The notes beneath the pieces are model-generated. The model did not search any database and had not been told where the DNA came from. It saw only the letters and a program-made list of their open reading frames with translations. From the NCBI RefSeq assembly GCF_000284295.1, contig NC_017093.1, positions 930,001-994,000 on the forward strand: a stretch of DNA of 64,000 nt, written 5' to 3'. Positions 63,254-64,000 of this stretch are shown piece after piece (the stretch's first letter is position 1; every line of letters starts with the position of its first letter). Source of the stretch: Actinoplanes missouriensis 431. GTDB lineage: Bacteria; Actinomycetota; Actinomycetes; Mycobacteriales; Micromonosporaceae. The position numbers were made by a program, and so were the translations under genes.

Positions 63254-63583
63254 AGCACTCTTCTGCTGGCGGTGAGTGCATGTGGACGGTCGGGTTCGGG
63301 TACAAGATTGCGCAAGGTTCCAAGGCCAACACTTGTAGTAACTGTCTGTCATGGAGTTCTCGGCGGCATTTCGGCGTAAATGCGGAGTGACGAGGTCATC
63401 CGATCGGTTGTTTCGTCTCTCTGGATGGGCGATAATTCCCTGCTCCTGGCCCCGCTGGCGGAAACGTCAAAACTTTGACGCTTGTGTCCACTGTTACTAC
63501 GGCCCGGTGACGGGTCGTAATAGGTGAGGGGTCTTGAGGTTGGTCGGGGGAGCAGCCGTGCGTGAGGGGGGAGGTGTCGTGGA
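63254..63583. other. Intergenic region before the PAS gene
   Basis: About 330 bases, AT-richer than average, without a credible gene. It contains the palindrome and promoter-like elements at 63465-63503. Confidence 0.5.
63465..63503 (+). promoter_or_regulatory. Palindrome overlapping a candidate -35 box
   Basis: CGTCAAA and TTTGACG (63465-63471, 63474-63480) are perfect arms with a two-base centre. The right arm contains TTGACG, a good -35, followed 17 bases later by TACGGC. A regulator bound here would block RNA polymerase on the way to the PAS gene. Confidence 0.4.
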
Positions 63584-64000
63584 ATGACCGTGCCCGAAGA
63601 ACGGGAGCGCTGGTCGCCGGCCCCGCCGTCGGCTCTGCCCGAACCACGGCAGCCCGCCGAGGACCGCGCCGCCTGGTTCACCTACTCCGCGGCCGGTGAC
63701 CAGATCGTCTGGTCCGCCGCGCTCTCCGCGATGCTCGGCCGCCCGCCCGCCGAGAAGGAGATGACCCGGCAGATACTCGCCCGTTACGTGCACCGCGACG
63801 ACCACGCGAAAGCGCTCGGCGCGATCACCGAGGCGTGGACCAGCCGGAACACCGTGCACACCACGGTCCGGCTGATGCGCACCGACGGCGGCTGGTTCGA
63901 CGTGGACTGCCGGCTCGAGCCGATGATGAGCCCGGACGGCACGGTCCGCGGCCTGCGCGGCACGGTCCAGGACGTCACCCACCGGGAGCGGACCCGCCGG
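63584..64000 (+). CDS. PAS-domain signalling protein (3' partial)
   Basis: The frame from ATG 63584 stays open to the window end (139 codons). After a Pro/Glu-rich start, residues about 33-135 form a PAS fold: WFTYSAAGDQIVWSAALSAMLG, YVHRDDHAKAL, RTDGGWFDVDCRLEPM and GTVQDVTHRER. GGGGGGAGG lies nine bases before the ATG. Output domain unknown: kinase, GGDEF or phosphatase are all possible. Confidence 0.82.
   Translation, partial: MTVPEERERWSPAPPSALPEPRQPAEDRAAWFTYSAAGDQIVWSAALSAMLGRPPAEKEMTRQILARYVHRDDHAKALGAITEAWTSRNTVHTTVRLMRTDGGWFDVDCRLEPMMSPDGTVRGLRGTVQDVTHRERTRR

Noticed and set aside
61328..63352. Long minus-strand open frame opposite the helicase-nuclease
   Set aside because: Shadow of the helicase, whose motifs are complete on the plus strand.

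Overview
The window is high-GC actinobacterial chromosome. The order manA, ahcY, mtrA-mtrB-lpqB, comF, hpf, secA, then prfB-ftsE-ftsX-smpB-ssrA matches the core gene order of mycobacteria and other actinomycetes. The type IV pilus cluster, FxSxx-COOH peptide genes, XRE/DUF397 pair and the many GC-rich intergenic tandem repeats suggest Micromonosporaceae, most likely Actinoplanes or a close relative. That assignment is inference from gene content, not from a marker gene.

Bases 1-24.6 kb are mostly conserved core: mannose-6-phosphate isomerase (5' truncated), S-adenosylhomocysteinase, an XRE/DUF397 regulator pair, the MtrAB-LpqB cell-envelope signalling operon running into comF, the ribosome hibernation factor, a GNAT enzyme, SecA, several small conserved actinobacterial genes (Rv3235-like, DUF6912), a PadR regulator, RF2, FtsEX with an adjacent coiled-coil M23 peptidase, SmpB, a CBM2-like anchored protein and tmRNA.

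24.7-30.7 kb holds a MarR/oxidoreductase divergent pair with two operators, three tandem DUF4360 secreted-protein paralogues, methylthioadenosine phosphorylase, a YqgE/AlgH protein and tRNA-Ala(GGC). 30.7-38.5 kb is a complete minus-strand type IV pilus operon (pilB, pilT, pilC, pilin, pilD, pilM, pilN, pilO), without a secretin as expected for a Gram-positive envelope. A GlxA-type regulator and an MFS transporter diverge next to it.

41-48 kb is the most unusual part. It has a TPR/NB-ARC protein of the FxsT type, a GGDEF-EAL protein, a stand-alone HExxH protein directly downstream of a 64-residue FxSxx-COOH precursor (ending FNSAI), and two unknown small genes divergent from the precursor. 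No radical SAM maturase is present in the window, although this enzyme normally defines the FxSxx-COOH system. 48-64 kb is rich in nucleic-acid enzymes: a Cas4/RecB-like Fe-S nuclease with an unknown 469-residue partner, a PrimPol, a short SF1 helicase, and a 1418-residue SF1 helicase fused to a Vsr-like nuclease. Among them lie a GAF-SpoIIE phosphatase, an orphan gene behind a large palindrome, and a partial PAS protein at the end.

Intergenic regions hold several tandem repeat families. One family, built on CTACGGC...GCCGTAG hairpins, occurs near both ends of the window (about 1.45-1.7 kb and 57.6-57.85 kb).
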